Below are positions 33,061 to 45,506 of a stretch of 64,000 nucleotides of DNA, one piece after another. The stretch's first letter is position 1. Each line of letters begins with the position of its first letter. The notes under the pieces were generated by a model, which did no database searches, was not told the origin of the DNA, and saw nothing but the letters and a program-made list of their open reading frames with translations. This DNA comes from Dentipellis sp. KUC8613 (taxonomy: Eukaryota; Basidiomycota; Agaricomycetes; Russulales; Hericiaceae): NCBI GenBank assembly GCA_002286715.1, contig NSJX01000025.1:224372-288371 (forward strand), read 5' to 3'. Both the position numbers and the translations under genes were made by a program.

Positions 33061-35922
33061 CTACTGCTCATCCGCCAGCATGCTCCCAATATCCAGCCTC
33101 TTGCGCTTCCTCTCCGCCTTGACCTCGCTCTCCGCGCGCAGCGGGGCGAGCTGAATCCGGGAGCCCGCGGCGTTCTCCTGCGCCCACGCCGCGCCATTGC
33201 TGCTATAGCCCGACGAGCTCGAGCCGGACGTCGAGCCGGGGTACGCGGCGGCGGGGTACGCATAGCCCGCCTGGCCCTGCGGCGGGGGCGGCGGCGGCGG
33301 GTACGAGCCCCAGCCCTGCACCTGCGGCTGCGCGGCATACGGCGCATAGTGCTGGTGCTGGTGCTGCTGGTGCTGCGGGTGGTGCTGGTGCTGGTGCTGG
33401 TGGTGCGCCATGTGCGGCGGGGGCGGGGGCGGCGGGTGCTGGTACGCGGGGTGCGCGTGGTGGTGCGCGTGCGCCGGCGCGTGCGCGTACGGGCTCCCGC
33501 CGCCGCCGTATGCGCCGTTGGTCGGTGCCGGTGCGGGCGCACCGGGCGGCGGGGGCGGGGGCGGCGGGGTCGAGTACGCGCGTCCGCCGGTGCTCGAGGC
33601 GCTCTGGTAGTATGCGTTCGCGGCGCCTCCTCCGCTTGAGCTGCTGCCCGCGCCGCTGGCGTGGCCAGTCGCGTTGTTGAGGGTGGTGCTCGCGCCTGCC
33701 GAGGGTGGCATGGAGCCGGATGGCGGAGGAGCGACGGCGCCGGCGCTGCTGCTACCATTCGGGACGGCGTTGTACATTACAGGGCTTGCCTCGGGGGATT
33801 CGGGCTGCTTGTGCGCTTCGTGGTGTGCGCTTTGTGGCTGGCTCTGGCTCTGGTGGGGTACCGGAGACTGCTGCGGGCCTGGCGCTTGTGGTGGCCCAGG
33901 CTGTTGCTGGGGTGGTGGAGGTGGTTGCTGAGGTGGTGGCGGAGGCGGCGGCGGTGCGTAGCCGGGGTAGTACCCGTATTGCATCTGCTGTGGAGGCGGG
34001 GGTGCGTACGGGTCGTAGCCGGCAGGCGAATACCTGGGCGCGCCGTATGGATGTGGGTGGGGATGCGAGTAGTGGTCGTATCCCGATGGCGGCGGGGGTG
34101 GAGGAGGAGGAGCCCACGACGATGCATACTGTGCATGGTAAGACGGGTGAGGCGGCATCGAGTGCTGCGGGTGCATGTGTGGGTGCGGCGGAGGCGCATG
34201 GTGGGATGGCGGCGGTGGTGGTGGAGGCGCCGAGTAATGGGATGAATAGTGATGCGGCGGCGGCTGATGGTGCGGGTCGTATGAGTGGTGAGCTGGAGGT
34301 GGAGGCGGGGGCTGCGTGTGGTAAGTGGCAGGAGGAGGCGGAGGAGGGACGCTTAAAGACGACGAGCGGTGGTAGTCGTATGGAGCACTCTGCGCCTGCG
34401 CAGGCGGACCAAGAGCTGGATCGATGCCCCACTCACCCGAGCCATTGCCATTGCCATTGCTAGCATGCGCGCCTTGCTCGTCAACCCTGGGCCTCTTCGG
34501 CTCACGACCATCGCGATCCCTGTCGCGGTCCCGGTCGCGATCTCTGTTATCGCGCTCACGATCACGGTCTCGGACTCTCGCGCTTTCGTCAGTCTCTGGT
34601 GGTTTCTGGTTCGACATCTTCTCATCTTCGCTATTTTCTTCCTCCTCACGCCTGTCCAATTCACGAGCACGAGCGCGCTCACGCTCGCGTTCTCTTTCTC
34701 TGGAGCTCTCGGGGGTCAGCACATAAGAGTTCGAGGGCGGCATGGGCGGAGGAATCGTAAGAGGCGCGCCCTGGCCCTGCTGGGCAGTGGGCGGGTGCTG
34801 CTGCTCATTGTCGGGAATGGGGACGGGGGCGGGGATAGAGATTGGGACGGGCTGGCCGACGGTGCCGGCGCCCATGCCGATGGCGGGGAAGGCCCCGGGG
34901 CCGCGCGTCTTGCGCTGGCGAATGTCCTTCCTTATTCGGATCTTGATGCCCTGGTCGGCGAGAGCGCACGAGAGCGGCGTCGACTCTGTACGGAAGCGGA
35001 GCGGCGTCGGCGGTCAGCCGGCGCGTGATGACCAGAACGAGAAGCGCACCTTCCATGCCGGGGAATTTCTTTGCGGTGTACACGTAGAAGGGGGCCGAGT
35101 AGATGGACTTGCAGTGGTACACGTTCGACCTGTATCCGCATCAGCACAGGTCACGCGCGCCCGTGCCCCGACACTCACCCGACAACCTCGAACAGGCTCA
35201 GCTTCAGCCGGTAGCTGCCCTCCTGGCGCACGCTCAGGTCGGGGAACACGAAGAACCCCGCGTCCATGTTCTCGTTCTCAGAATCCTTCAAGTGGTACAG
35301 CGACGAGACAACACTTCCCGTCGTACACCGAGTCTTGCCGTCCTGCAGCACAAGCAGACGTTGGCAAGCGATGGGCGACACAACGACGACAGACGTACCT
35401 TCATCCAGTGCAGCTCGACGTCATCGTCGGGCTTGGCTAAACTCGCGAACATGAAGTAGTAAGGGTTTTGGAGGTAAGTCTGCCCAGGACCACCTTGGCC
35501 GCCGAGACGCCCATCAGGAGCAGGCGTGAGCATGTCCATGTTCAGTGGACTAGCCTGCCTGTGAGGGTGATGCGGCGGCGGCGGCGAGGGCGATGGCGAG
35601 TTGGGGTGCTGCATGCGACGTTGATTTGGAGGGTCGAAGACCCGGAGTTGTACGATAGGTGGTGGGTCGATGGGGCGACGGTCAGCTAGCATTGAGAATC
35701 GCGGCGATCAACGAGGACAAGGCGAAGGTAATGTCCGATCGCGATAGGATCATGGTATGGTCGACGTCGGCGTAGTGGGCGGCGGGGAAGGCAGAAGACG
35801 TCAGGATGCGTAGCGAGGAGAGGAAAAAGTGGGTACGTACCGCCGACGCCGCACATCCTTGCCTGTTTAGGCTGTTGGCGAACGACGAGCTCATATTCCC
35901 TGCCGTCCATAATCGTCGGCAT
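33061..35922 (-). CDS. Velvet-domain regulator with long low-complexity tail (VosA-like)
   Basis: Velvet proteins are fungal transcription regulators with an NF-kappa-B-like fold that link development, light response and secondary metabolism. Exons 35922-35841, 35685-35399, 35342-35179, 35129-35050 and 34985-33061 give 845 residues. The velvet domain covers about residues 7-225: [114 protein letters not shown] and [14 protein letters not shown] Pro/Ser-rich insert of about 55 residues sits between the first strand and NPYYFMF. The last 600 or so residues are Pro, His, Gln and Tyr rich, with Arg-Asp/Arg-Glu repeats and a basic KRPRVDE. The extreme C-terminus, [16 protein letters not shown], is charged and looks conserved. 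The domain resembles VosA more than VeA; the orthology call is tentative. Confidence 0.88.
33340..33480. repeat. CTGGTG/GTGCTG-type repeat encoding His/Gln runs
   Basis: Imperfect trinucleotide-like repeats (plus strand TGGTGCTGG) that encode alternating His and Gln residues in the velvet protein tail on the minus strand. Length variation between strains would be expected. Confidence 0.7.
34500..34580. repeat. Arg-Asp coding hexamer repeat in the velvet gene
   Basis: Degenerate CGGTCC/CGATCC-type hexamers encode an Arg-Asp/Arg-Glu tract of about 25 residues next to a basic KRPRVDE stretch. Such RD tracts can act in RNA binding, condensation or nuclear targeting; here this is inference. Confidence 0.65.
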
Positions 35923-38900
35923 GGCGGGCAGCGGGCAGCGGGGGCGGAGGCCGATCGGCGGGAGGGAGGAGAGCGGGGCAGAGGCGAGACCAGAGGGCGG
36001 GATACGGGCGGGGCGGGGGCAACAAGAGAGGGATCAGGGGGCGGAGTGAGGATGTGGCGCGATGGGAAAGGCAGGCGAACAAGGTTTGATAGGACGGATG
36101 AGAGCGGGAGAGCGTGTGCGCGGGGGGGCAGAGCAGAGGCAGAGGCAAGAGGGGGAAGAAAGGGACAGTCAGCGGCGTTTATAGGACGAGAGACGGGGGA
36201 GAGAACAACAAGGACGGCAACGGGCAGAACAACAAGAGCAGCCCAACAGAACAAGAACATCTCTCGACACCGTTGCCCTCGAGGGACAAACCCACGGATT
36301 TGGCACTGAGCCCCCGCAGGCGCCTGCCCTCTCCCTGGTTCTTCTCTTCTCACACTCCCATCACAGCAAGGAACACTCACACTGGCCGCGCGCTCTGCCT
36401 GCTCATCGTCTCCTCCATCGCCCGCAGATACATCGTGGCAGCGTTGGGATTGGGAGGCGGGGGAGGCGGGCGTCGTTGTTGAGGAAGGTGGAAACGAGAG
36501 AGAGAAAGAGGAGTCCGAAAATCAACAATCAGGGCGCCGGGCACTGCGCACCGGGTTCCGGAGTCCCGATCGCCCCGACCCAGCCCGCGTCTCGGTCTCT
36601 CCCCTTCCTCCTCCCCTCGTCCTCCGTCCTCCTCTCCCCTGCCGCCCTCTGTCCCTGTCGTCGCCGTCAGTGAGCACCGCGGCCACTGCGCCAACGCACG
36701 CCCAGCCCGCGAGCACACAACCCTCGTCCTCGCGCGCCTTCCATCAGATCTTGGCCGGACCCCGGCGACCGGCCAGGCGCCGGCGCCGCCTCTATCGCCG
36801 CAGGCCCGCTCACATGCACATGGGTCCCCTGCGCTCGCACACGCCCGACTATCTGATTCGGGCACAATAGCACCCAAGCGCCCTCGCCCGGAAATGGTTT
36901 TTGGTTCCGCCGTGCATGGGCCCGTCGCGCCAGTGCCCGCCGTCCGCGCCGCCCGGCTCCTGTAACCTTCTTTCCCCCTTTGGGCCCGCGACCGACCCAC
37001 GTAGGCCCCGCATCGAGCGCGTACGCGTACTTCACCGCTGCGCTGTAGGCCGTACTTAGTCTTGCTATGCAGCAACCGCCTCGTACACTGACTCCAGCAC
37101 CCCGGACCCGTGTGCAGCTGCGCACGTATCTCGCTGGCAGCGCTCCATTCCTATCAAACGATGCACGCCATCTATCGATGCCGCGCACCAATCCGCCGAG
37201 CCTGCGCCGATCACGCGTCGGCGCAGCCCTGGTCCCCAGTCCATACGAGGCCACGCTTTTGTTCTCCCACCGCGCACCGCCCGCCCGACGCTCTTGGTCT
37301 TTGTTCCCCGTTTGTGCGCTGCCCTGCGCGCATGTGCCCTGGCCATGGGAGCTTCGTGATGCGCATGCCCTCGCGCTTCGATTCCGAAGCTTCCGGATCC
37401 GTCGTCCGTTTCTGATTTCGTGCGCGGCCAATTTTGCGCATCTTGCCTTTTCCGCGACCCGTCTATTGTTCTCAGCCCCGGTCGCCCCTCCGCAGATTCG
37501 CGCGAGATTTAGGATGTGATCTGTGTGCGCTGCGCGATCGCGCCCCCTGCCCCCCGCGCGTGGCGCCTGCCGCCGTGCCCCTCGCCCGTGACGTCGATGC
37601 GTGCCTCGCACGCTTCTGCACCTTTTGTTGTGGACGCTTTCGTCCATGTTGTTGTTGTGGGCGCGGAGGCGGGTGATCAGCTTAGCACGCACCGCACGGG
37701 TGCGCGTAATTGTGTGTGCCCCGCCGCCCGCGGGGAGCGAGGGGCTGCCCTTGGATCTTAGACTCATCTCTCATCTGCTACGTGCATACGTATACGTACA
37801 TTCCCAAATCCGAATCCCATCATAGTCATACCTGTAGACAATTATCGACGTCCATCGGGGCGCATGCGCATACGGCATACGACACACGCACAGCCCCGCA
37901 ACATAATAGCGTCCCAGCGTCCACATGCAAAGCGGCCAAACAGGAACAAGGCAGCAGATGGGCTCAGCTCAGATAGCACGGGCATGCGGAGCGAGGCCGA
38001 GTCTGGGATCCCTGCGTCCCGTGCGGGTGGAGCTCCGCAGGACAAGGGCGCGTGAGCGAACGGGGCTAGCGCCCGTGTCCTTGGTCCTCGGCACACGCGC
38101 GACTGGGCGGCGGACGTGGACACGGTTCTTCGGCTCTTCATTTTGGATGGTCGGGTTTGAGCGTCACCGGGGCCTGCTGACCTACATGGGCGACGTAGCT
38201 CCCTCACCCTGGTGGGATTGTCAGGTTTGTTTGTATAAGTAGGCGCGACTTGCACACACACAATCCTAGGCCTAGGGTGCCCGGTGCTGCCTCAAGGCCG
38301 TCGAGGCTGCGAGTATTCTCAGTGGAGTCAAATCCAGCATGCGACTGCCACGGACGCAGGCAGATAAATGGATATAAGGCAAAGTGATAGTGACAGAAGG
38401 GCCCGGGAACGCGCAGACGCCGAATTGACAGAACACCGTTCTCCGGCTCGAGACGGGACGCACGAAGGTGAACCGCAGCGGAACCCAGACGGCGCGGGGC
38501 ATAGCATAATGACGAGAGGCGACACTACGCTTCGCAGAGCGCAAGCGGTAGCACCTGCCCAGCATCATGAAACCTAGGAGACGAGGTTCCGGGGCGATTG
38601 GGACGCCAGGGGCCGGTGGCGTTCATTGATGTACGGGGACTGGTGTACTAGGACTCGGATGGAGAATTCATGAAAGTGTGATATCATCTAGGCTTGATTG
38701 AGGATGGCGCACGTACGACGTAGGCCTCGTGTGCGGAGAAGGTGTGTGCCGCTGTGCCAGGCGGTGGATGGCTGCGCGGGCCAGGCGACTGGCGTAGGGC
38801 GCTGCACACATGAAGTCAAGGTGCGTGACACTGGTTTTTGTTTGAGTTTACTGACTTCATAAGAAAGCATAGCAAGGTACAAGTTGGAGAAGAGGTTCGC

Positions 38901-39248
38901 CTGTTTCTGGAAAGCAGCTGCAGAACATATTCATTGTGCTTCTGGAAGCAGTGAAGGTGCGTTTTGTTCTCGAATGCAAAGCTCACCGAGTAGTTCAGCA
39001 AAAAATGACCTTCAGTGAAGGCAGCTTCGAGGTTCACAAGTTGAATCACAAAACAGCTCGCAAGTTCGTCGAGAGGGATCTAGAGAAGTCGACGTTACAC
39101 ACGCTGCTTACACTTGAGCAAGAGCGCGGGAATGAGTTTCCCATTGTGGCGCGGATCGGGCGGGCGAGGCAGACGACCGAAAACTGGACAGAAAACGTGA
39201 GCGACGACTGCCGCACGACAGGGGACACCACCACCACCAACGTCGACC
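35923..39248. other. Long divergent intergenic region between velvet and RPO41
   Basis: About 3.3 kb, the second longest gap. It is GC-rich with long but compositionally odd frames on both strands (for example minus 36667-37767, rich in Arg and Ala), which I read as GC-driven artefacts. Velvet-family genes commonly have long leaders and promoters, so much of 35923-37100 may be regulatory. Nothing specific was identified. Confidence 0.4.
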
Positions 39249-42200
39249 ATGATCCCCCTCTCCCGCCGCACCGCCCGCAAAAACATCGGGACGACTTTGC
39301 TGTCGTACTCGCGCCAGCGCCTTCCGCGCCCCGCCCGCCTCTTCTACTCCACCCCGTCCCAGCGCACGAGCGCGCCCGCCACCGCGTCCGCCAGCGCCGC
39401 CGCCAGCGCGCCCGCGCCCGAGTACCCCGCCTTCCTCGCGGGCGCACCCAAGGATGCCGCAGAGCACGACGACGTCGGCGGCGGGATGCACGACTTCCTG
39501 CGCACGCCCGCGCCGTACACGCTGCTGCCGACGCCGCTGCCGAACGACTGCACGTCGGCGGAGAACGAGCTGTTCTTCATGGACTCGCCGACGCAGGACC
39601 TGCTCTCCGTCGTCGACGCGTGCCTGCACAACCTGTACGACGTGCGCCGCGCGAAGCAGATCTTCGACGACCTCCGCGCGCGCAAGCCCGGCGACCCCAA
39701 GTTCGACACGCGCCTCTACAACTCGATGCTCCGCGCGTACATGGACATGGCCGACGTCCTCGAGCCCAGCCGACGTGCGATCTGGATGGATGATGCGTGG
39801 ATACTGTTCCAGGTCATCGAGAGCGGCGAGGAGCAGGTGCAGCCCAATGCGGGGACGTACGCCCTCGGGCTGCTCATGTGGTCCAAGTGAGTGCCGTATA
39901 TGCGTCTCATTTTCAGCCTGAAGCTGATTTAATGACTTGACAGGTTTTCAAGAGAGGGCTCGCCACAGTACATCGCAGACAGCGCAGACCTCACCAGTCA
40001 TACACCCACTACCCTCCTTCGCAACATCATAGACAGACAAATACCCATCACCGCGGTTATCTCGGACCGTGCATTCACGAACTCAAAAGACGTCGAGCAG
40101 GTCATTCAGCTCTTGTCGAAAGCCGCCGTCGAGCTCGACCTCCCGAGTGTCCTCCAAGAGCTCGGGCAGGCCGAAGCCCTCGGTGCTCTGGACACGCTGC
40201 AAACGCCTGAGTTGCCTGAAGTCGTCCCCGTTCGTACTCCCGCAAAGGTAATTGCCACTATCCCATCTTCACAAGCTCCAAATCTCACCTGTGAGTGCAG
40301 ATCACGACCAACGGCGTAAAAGACCCCATCTCGGAGCCGGGCAACGTAGAAAACGAGGTGCCCTTCAAAATCGAGAACCTGCGCCGGCATCTCGCGCAGT
40401 TCACGCTCGCCCGCCGCGTGCTGCCCGAAGACGCCGCCGCGCGCCAAAAGCTGCTCGAGGAGTCCGTCTACGACGACGCGGTGGAGCGCCTGCGCGTGCA
40501 GGCGGAGAAGCTCGACGAGCTGGGCCTGAACAACAGCGAGCTCAAGCAGACGGATCTGCAGCACTGGATGTGGGACTGGCATACGAAGCTCACAGCGCGG
40601 TTGAAGAAGGACATTCTTCAGCTCGTAAAGCAGGAGGAACTGTCACCGCCGAGTGAGTCGTTTTGGCGCCTATATGTTTGGAATCGAGGTGCTCATTGTC
40701 TCGCAGAGGCATCTGTGTACAGGCTGGGGCCGTTCTTGTCCCTCCTCAAGCCCGAGAAGCTGTCGCTGCTCACCATTCTCGAGCTCATGCGTCTGCACGG
40801 CTCCGGCGGCGTGAGCGAAGGCATGAAAACCGCCCGTGGACTCCTCGCCGTCGGCAAGGCCGTCGAGCTTGAGTACAAGGCGCTCGTGTGCCGCAAGAAC
40901 AAGATCTCCGTGCCGATGACCTCCGCGCGCGGGCCGGGGCAGGGCAGCTACTTCTCGCGCTTCTCGTACAACGACCTGCACGCGCGGCGGCTGACCGCGT
41001 TCAAGTACATGGAGGACGCGGAGGAGTGGACGTCGGACTGGACGCAGAACACGAAGGTCAAGGTCGGCAGCTTCCTCGTCGACCGCCTCATCGACTGCGC
41101 GACGGTCACGCGCACCGCCGTGAGCAAGGTTACCGGCGAGGAGGTCTCCGAGGAGCACCCCGCGTTCTTCCACTCGTACGAGTACATGCGCGGCCACAAG
41201 CTCGGCGTGATCAAGCTCAACCCGATCATCGCGCAGAGGATGGCGAAGGATGGTCTGAGGGAGACCCTGCACCCTCGGCATATGCCTATGCTCACGAAGC
41301 CGAAGCCGTGGGTCAGCCACGACAATGGCGGGTACATGTACAACAAAGGTATGCATTTCTTCCCATTCCCGCATTATGCATATACTCACATTTCCCTTGT
41401 GTAGCACCTGTCATGCGATTCAAGGAATCGAAGGAGCAGCTGGCGTACATCAAGCAGGCCTGCGAGGAGGGCAACATTGAGCTCGTCCTCGCCGGCCTGG
41501 ACGTCCTCGGCGCGACGCCGTGGCGGATCAACCGGCGCATCTTCGACGTTGTGCTCGAGGTGTGGAACTCGGGAGAGCGTATGGGCAAGCTCCCGCCGGC
41601 CGTGTACGACATCCCCGAGCCGCCACGCTCTGAGGATGCCGACACGGACCCGCAGGCGCGCTCCGTGTACCTGCAGCGCCACCGTGCGTGGCTGCAGGAG
41701 CGCGCGAACAACCACTCCGACCGGTGCAGTGTGAACTACAAGATCGAGATCGCCCGCGCGGTAAGCCTCTCCTCCCTCTCCCACTATTTCTACCTGTCCT
41801 GCAGCGTGCTGATAATGAGGTTTCAATGCAGTTCATCGACGACACGATCTACTTCCCCCACAACCTCGACTTCCGCGGGCGCGCGTACCCCATCCCGCCG
41901 CACCTGAACCACATCGGCGACGACCTGAGCCGTGGGCTGCTCCTCTTCGCCGACAAGAAGCCGCTCGGCGTGCGCGGCCTGCGCTGGCTCAAGATCCACC
42001 TTGCCAACTTATACGGTTACGACAAGGCGACCTTCGACGAGCGCGTTGCGTTCGTCGAGCAGCGTCTGGACGACATCTTCGACAGTGCCGAGAACCCGCT
42101 CACCGTAAGTCCTCATTCCATTCACGGTCTCGTGTAGTGTTGATGCTGACATGACCTCGAATGCGCAGGGCCGGAGATGGTGGGGCAAGGCCGACGACCC

Positions 42201-43772
42201 CTGGCAGTGCCTCGCGACGTGCATGGAGCTCAAGGCGGCGCTCGAGTCGCCCGACCCGCTCGCGTACGAGTGCGCGCTGCCGGTGCACCAGGACGGCACG
42301 TGCAACGGGCTGCAGCACTACGCTGCGCTCGGCGGCGACGCGCAGGGCGCGAAGCAGGTGAACCTCGACGTGGCGGAGCGGCCGTCGGACGTGTACACGT
42401 ACGTCGCGAACATGGTCGAGGATGCGATCAACAAGGACATCGGGAAGGACAAGTATGCGGCGCTGCTCGCGGGCAAGATCTCGCGTAAGGTCGTTAAGCA
42501 GACTGTACGTTGCCTTTGACGGGTGGGTGTTTGGTACTCGATGCTGATGGGTGTATGTGTGGTGCAGGTCATGACGACCGTGTACGGCGTGACGTTCATC
42601 GGCGCGCGCGAGCAGATCCACAAGCAGCTGCGGGACCGCGGGGACATCAGCGAGGAGGAGCAGTACATCGCGTCGATCTACCTCGCGAAGAAGGTGCTGC
42701 AGTGCATCGGCGACCTGTTCAAGGGCGCGCAGGCGATCCAGGACTACCTCACCTCGTGCGCGCGCCTCATCGCCAAGTCGGTCCCGGGCACGCGCCTCAC
42801 GGAGGCGATGAAGGTCGAGCGCAAGAAGTCGGGCAAGACCGCGTCGCGCCTGCGCAAGGAGCAGATGACGTCCGTCGTGTGGACGACCCCGCTGGGGCTC
42901 CCGATTGTGCAGCCGTATAGGAAGGTGAAGCGCAGGCAGATTGAGACTGGGCTCCAGTCGGTGTATATCTCGGATCCGAATGTGCAGTCGGAAGGTGTGT
43001 GGTTTTTGTTTATAGTCGGTTGCGCGTTTGGATGCTAATGTTCATGGTGTAGTCAATACCCAGAAGCAGGCCTCTGCGTTCCCGCCCAACTTCATCCACA
43101 GTCTCGATGCGACGCACATGCTGCTCACCGCCCTCGAGTGCCAGGTATGTCGCCGGTGGCCTCGGCAACATGAGAATAATTCTGACATCATCCATCCAGA
43201 CGCAAGGACTGACCTTCGCATCCGTGCACGACTCGTACTGGACGCACCCGTGCGACATCGACCAGATGTCGGAGATCATTCGCAACACGTTCATCAGTCT
43301 GCACTCGTCCGACGTGCTCGGGCGGCTCGACGCGGAGTTCCGCGAGCGCTACGCGAACTACAAGGTGCCCGTCGTCTCGCTGCGCACGGAGAGCCTCATG
43401 CGCAGCCTCGGGCTGACCGAGAACGACACGCTCGTGACGACGTCCGAGGAGGAGGCGGCCGCGCTCGAGAGCGCGGACGTCTCGTCCGTGCTCGTCGAGG
43501 GCGAGGCCGCGCCCGCCGCGGAGAACGGCGTCGTCACGATCTCGCGCGAGCAGGTCAAGGCGGAGCTGAACAAGAAGAAGCGCGGGACCGCGCGCCGCAC
43601 GAAGGCGGCGGCCGCAGCGGCGGAGGCGGAGGACGGCGCGGGCGCGGAGGGCGACGTGCCGGCGAAGTTCCAGACGAAGTTCGTGAACCTGACGGACATG
43701 CTGCCGCGCCTCCCGAAGAAGGGCGAGTTCGACGTGAGCAAGATCCGGCAGTCGCTGTACTTCTTCTCATGA
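39249..43772 (+). CDS. RPO41: Mitochondrial DNA-directed RNA polymerase
   Basis: Single-subunit T7-like polymerase that transcribes mitochondrial DNA. Exons 39249-39886, 39944-40247, 40301-40652, 40707-41348, 41405-41760, 41832-42104, 42169-42504, 42568-42994, 43053-43144 and 43200-43772 give 1330 residues. The N-terminus is an Arg-rich presequence ([20 protein letters not shown]), followed by a helical region of the PPR type ([14 protein letters not shown]). Polymerase motifs are all present: [40 protein letters not shown] (catalytic Asp near 897), [32 protein letters not shown] and VHDSYWTHP (second catalytic Asp near 1151). A charged Ala/Glu/Lys-rich insert of about 100 residues precedes the conserved end [18 protein letters not shown]. 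The next two genes also serve mitochondria. Confidence 0.97.
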
Positions 43773-44271
43773 TTGCGCTTGCCAGGCGTCCGTGTCTGCT
43801 GGCGCCCCATCTGCATGATCTACTCCCACCTCTACTCTCTGCTTCCACTTTGATTTTCTTCGTACCACATCACTAGTCACTCATCATCCCCACTCTATCT
43901 GGCACGCATTCATCATCTGTTCGTACCTCGCTGCTCGTTGCTCATCCACAATGCGTCTTAGTTATAGCACCGCATCTCATATACTTAATCTCGCACTACG
44001 CATTATGCACTATATCTTACCTTTTGTACCCGGCGTCACTAGAGGCGTCGGGCTTCCGTGCTTGCAACCGGAATAGATAATTGCTTTTCAGCCTACATTG
44101 CTCTCCGCACTGTTCGAACTTGCATCAATCAAAACCTGAGAAGTCCTAGGCGTGTCGCAACACGTTCGAAGGATGACAGGGCCGCGAAAGCAGACAACAG
44201 CAATCTATTTTGCATCCACATCCACGACATTCCACCACGCTCTAGGCTACAAGCACTGCTCAGCCCGCAGC
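43773..44271. other. Intergenic, convergent 3' ends
   Basis: About 500 nt between the RPO41 stop and the ATP synthase subunit H stop; AT-richer than the flanks, no coding signal. Confidence 0.55.
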
Positions 44272-44832
44272 TCAGTGGTGCGCCTCCTCCTGGACCTCAT
44301 CCGCCTCGAGGAACGCGAGGTACGCCTCGGCACCGGCACCCGCGTTGCCGACGGGGACCTTGGCGGCCGACTCGGCGGCCGCGAGCGTGGGCTCTGCGAG
44401 GTCGTACGCGGAGAGCTCAGACGCGAGGTCGGCGGGGAGCTGGGGGAGGTGGGGCGCGGCGGGGATCGCGTAGGGCTTCACGGCGCCGACGTGGGCGTCC
44501 TTGGCCTGCATCACAGCAGCGTCAGAGGCGGAATATTCGCGCTAGGCAGCGGGCGCGGAACGTACGGGCGGGGTGGGCTTGTAGGACTTGAGCTCCTTGA
44601 TGTAGAGGTCCTGGACGAGGTCTGGGGGAGGACGGGGTCAGTTCGGCCGGTCCCGGGCAGCAGCAGCGGGGGACAGCGCACCCTTGCGCGCGACGGCGGA
44701 GGTCGCGAAGGCGCGTGTGCGCGAGGCGGCGCGGACCTGGTGGGCACAAACAGACAGGGTGAGCGGGGCGCGGGCGACAGCGAGGAAGGGGGCACGGACG
44801 GCGGCGGCAGCGTTCCTGAGGACGGCGGACAT
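44272..44832 (-). CDS. ATP14: Mitochondrial F1Fo ATP synthase subunit H
   Basis: Small peripheral-stalk subunit of ATP synthase. Exons 44832-44682, 44621-44566 and 44505-44272 give 146 residues, near the usual 120-125 plus a presequence. The first exon is an Ala/Arg-rich mitochondrial targeting sequence (MSAVLRNAAAAVRAPFLAVA). The mature part opens with the diagnostic DLVQDLYIKELKSYKPTPP, then AKDAHVGAVKPYAIP, LPADLASELSAYDLAEPT and an acidic end (FLEADEVQEEAHH). It is transcribed away from the IF1 gene, whose product inhibits the same enzyme. The stretch TLSVCAHQ near residue 25 could hide another in-frame intron, which would only shorten the presequence. Confidence 0.88.
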
Positions 44833-45005
44833 GGCTGGTGGACGTTGGTGGTGGAGAAGGAAAACAGAAGCGGGACGTGACGCGGCGTGTGACAGGCGCA
44901 TCCCGGGCGCGGCCTCGAGCTGTCTCGCCGGCCGCCCCCGTGTCACAAAACGGCACGGCGCGCGGCCTGCTGCCCCTCTCTCACTTCTCTCCTCGTCCAT
45001 CCACC
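44833..45005. promoter_or_regulatory. Shared bidirectional promoter of ATP14 and INH1
   Basis: Only 173 nt separate the two divergent start codons, so both promoters must share this GC-rich segment. Co-expression of the stalk subunit and the inhibitor is likely. No individual factor sites were recognised. Confidence 0.65.
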
Positions 45006-45506
45006 ATGCTTGCACGCGTCGCCATTGTCGCCCCCCGTCGTCTCGCCGCTGCCGCCGTCGCTGCGCGCACCTACACCTCCAGTGTCAAGGAGGGCAGCGT
45101 TGCCGCGAGCCGCGAGTTCGGGTGCGTTGTGGTGTGTCTATCTGTGTGAGGGCGAACTGACGTATGTGCATTTGCGTTTGCAGCAAGAAGGAGAAGGCTG
45201 TTGAAGGTAGGCGCTTCTGTGGCAAGCGCACGACGAAGTGCTGAACTTTTGCTGCAGATCAGTATGCGCGCCGCCACGAGCAGGAGCAGATTGCGAAGCT
45301 GAGGGCAGAGGTATGGATACACCAAACTCCGTTTTATCTGCAGTCGGACTTATGCCATCTTATTTGTAGATTGCCAAGAAGAAGGCTGAGCTCGTACGTT
45401 TGACTTGCGATCTTACTATGGCCGGTCTCCACATACTGAACGCGTCTGCTTTCTGCAGGAGCACCTCGAGAAGAAGGTCGAGGACGGCAAGGCGCCGTCG
45501 TCTTAA
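45006..45506 (+). CDS. INH1: Mitochondrial ATPase inhibitor IF1
   Basis: IF1 blocks ATP hydrolysis by F1Fo when the matrix becomes acidic, preventing wasteful reversal of the enzyme. Exons 45006-45121, 45184-45206, 45258-45310, 45370-45393 and 45459-45506 give 87 residues, typical for the family. A presequence of about 24 residues (MLARVAIVAPRRLAAAAVAA) is followed by the inhibitory motif (VKEGSVAASREFGKKEKAVE), with Glu and Ser in the usual places. An antiparallel coiled-coil follows (DQYARRHEQEQIAKL, IAKKKAEL, EHLEKKVEDG). Four introns in a 264-nt coding sequence make exons of 23 and 24 nt. Very secure call. Confidence 0.93.

Noticed and set aside
33661..34463. Plus-strand frames of about 190-250 codons
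   Set aside because: Antisense to the proline/histidine repeat tail of the velvet gene; low-complexity translation only.
36667..37767. Minus-strand frame of 366 codons
   Set aside because: Arg/Ala/Gly-rich composition from GC bias, no domain, and overlapped by equally long frames on the other strand.
40888..41907. Plus-strand frame of 339 codons
   Set aside because: Out-of-frame shadow of RPO41 exons.
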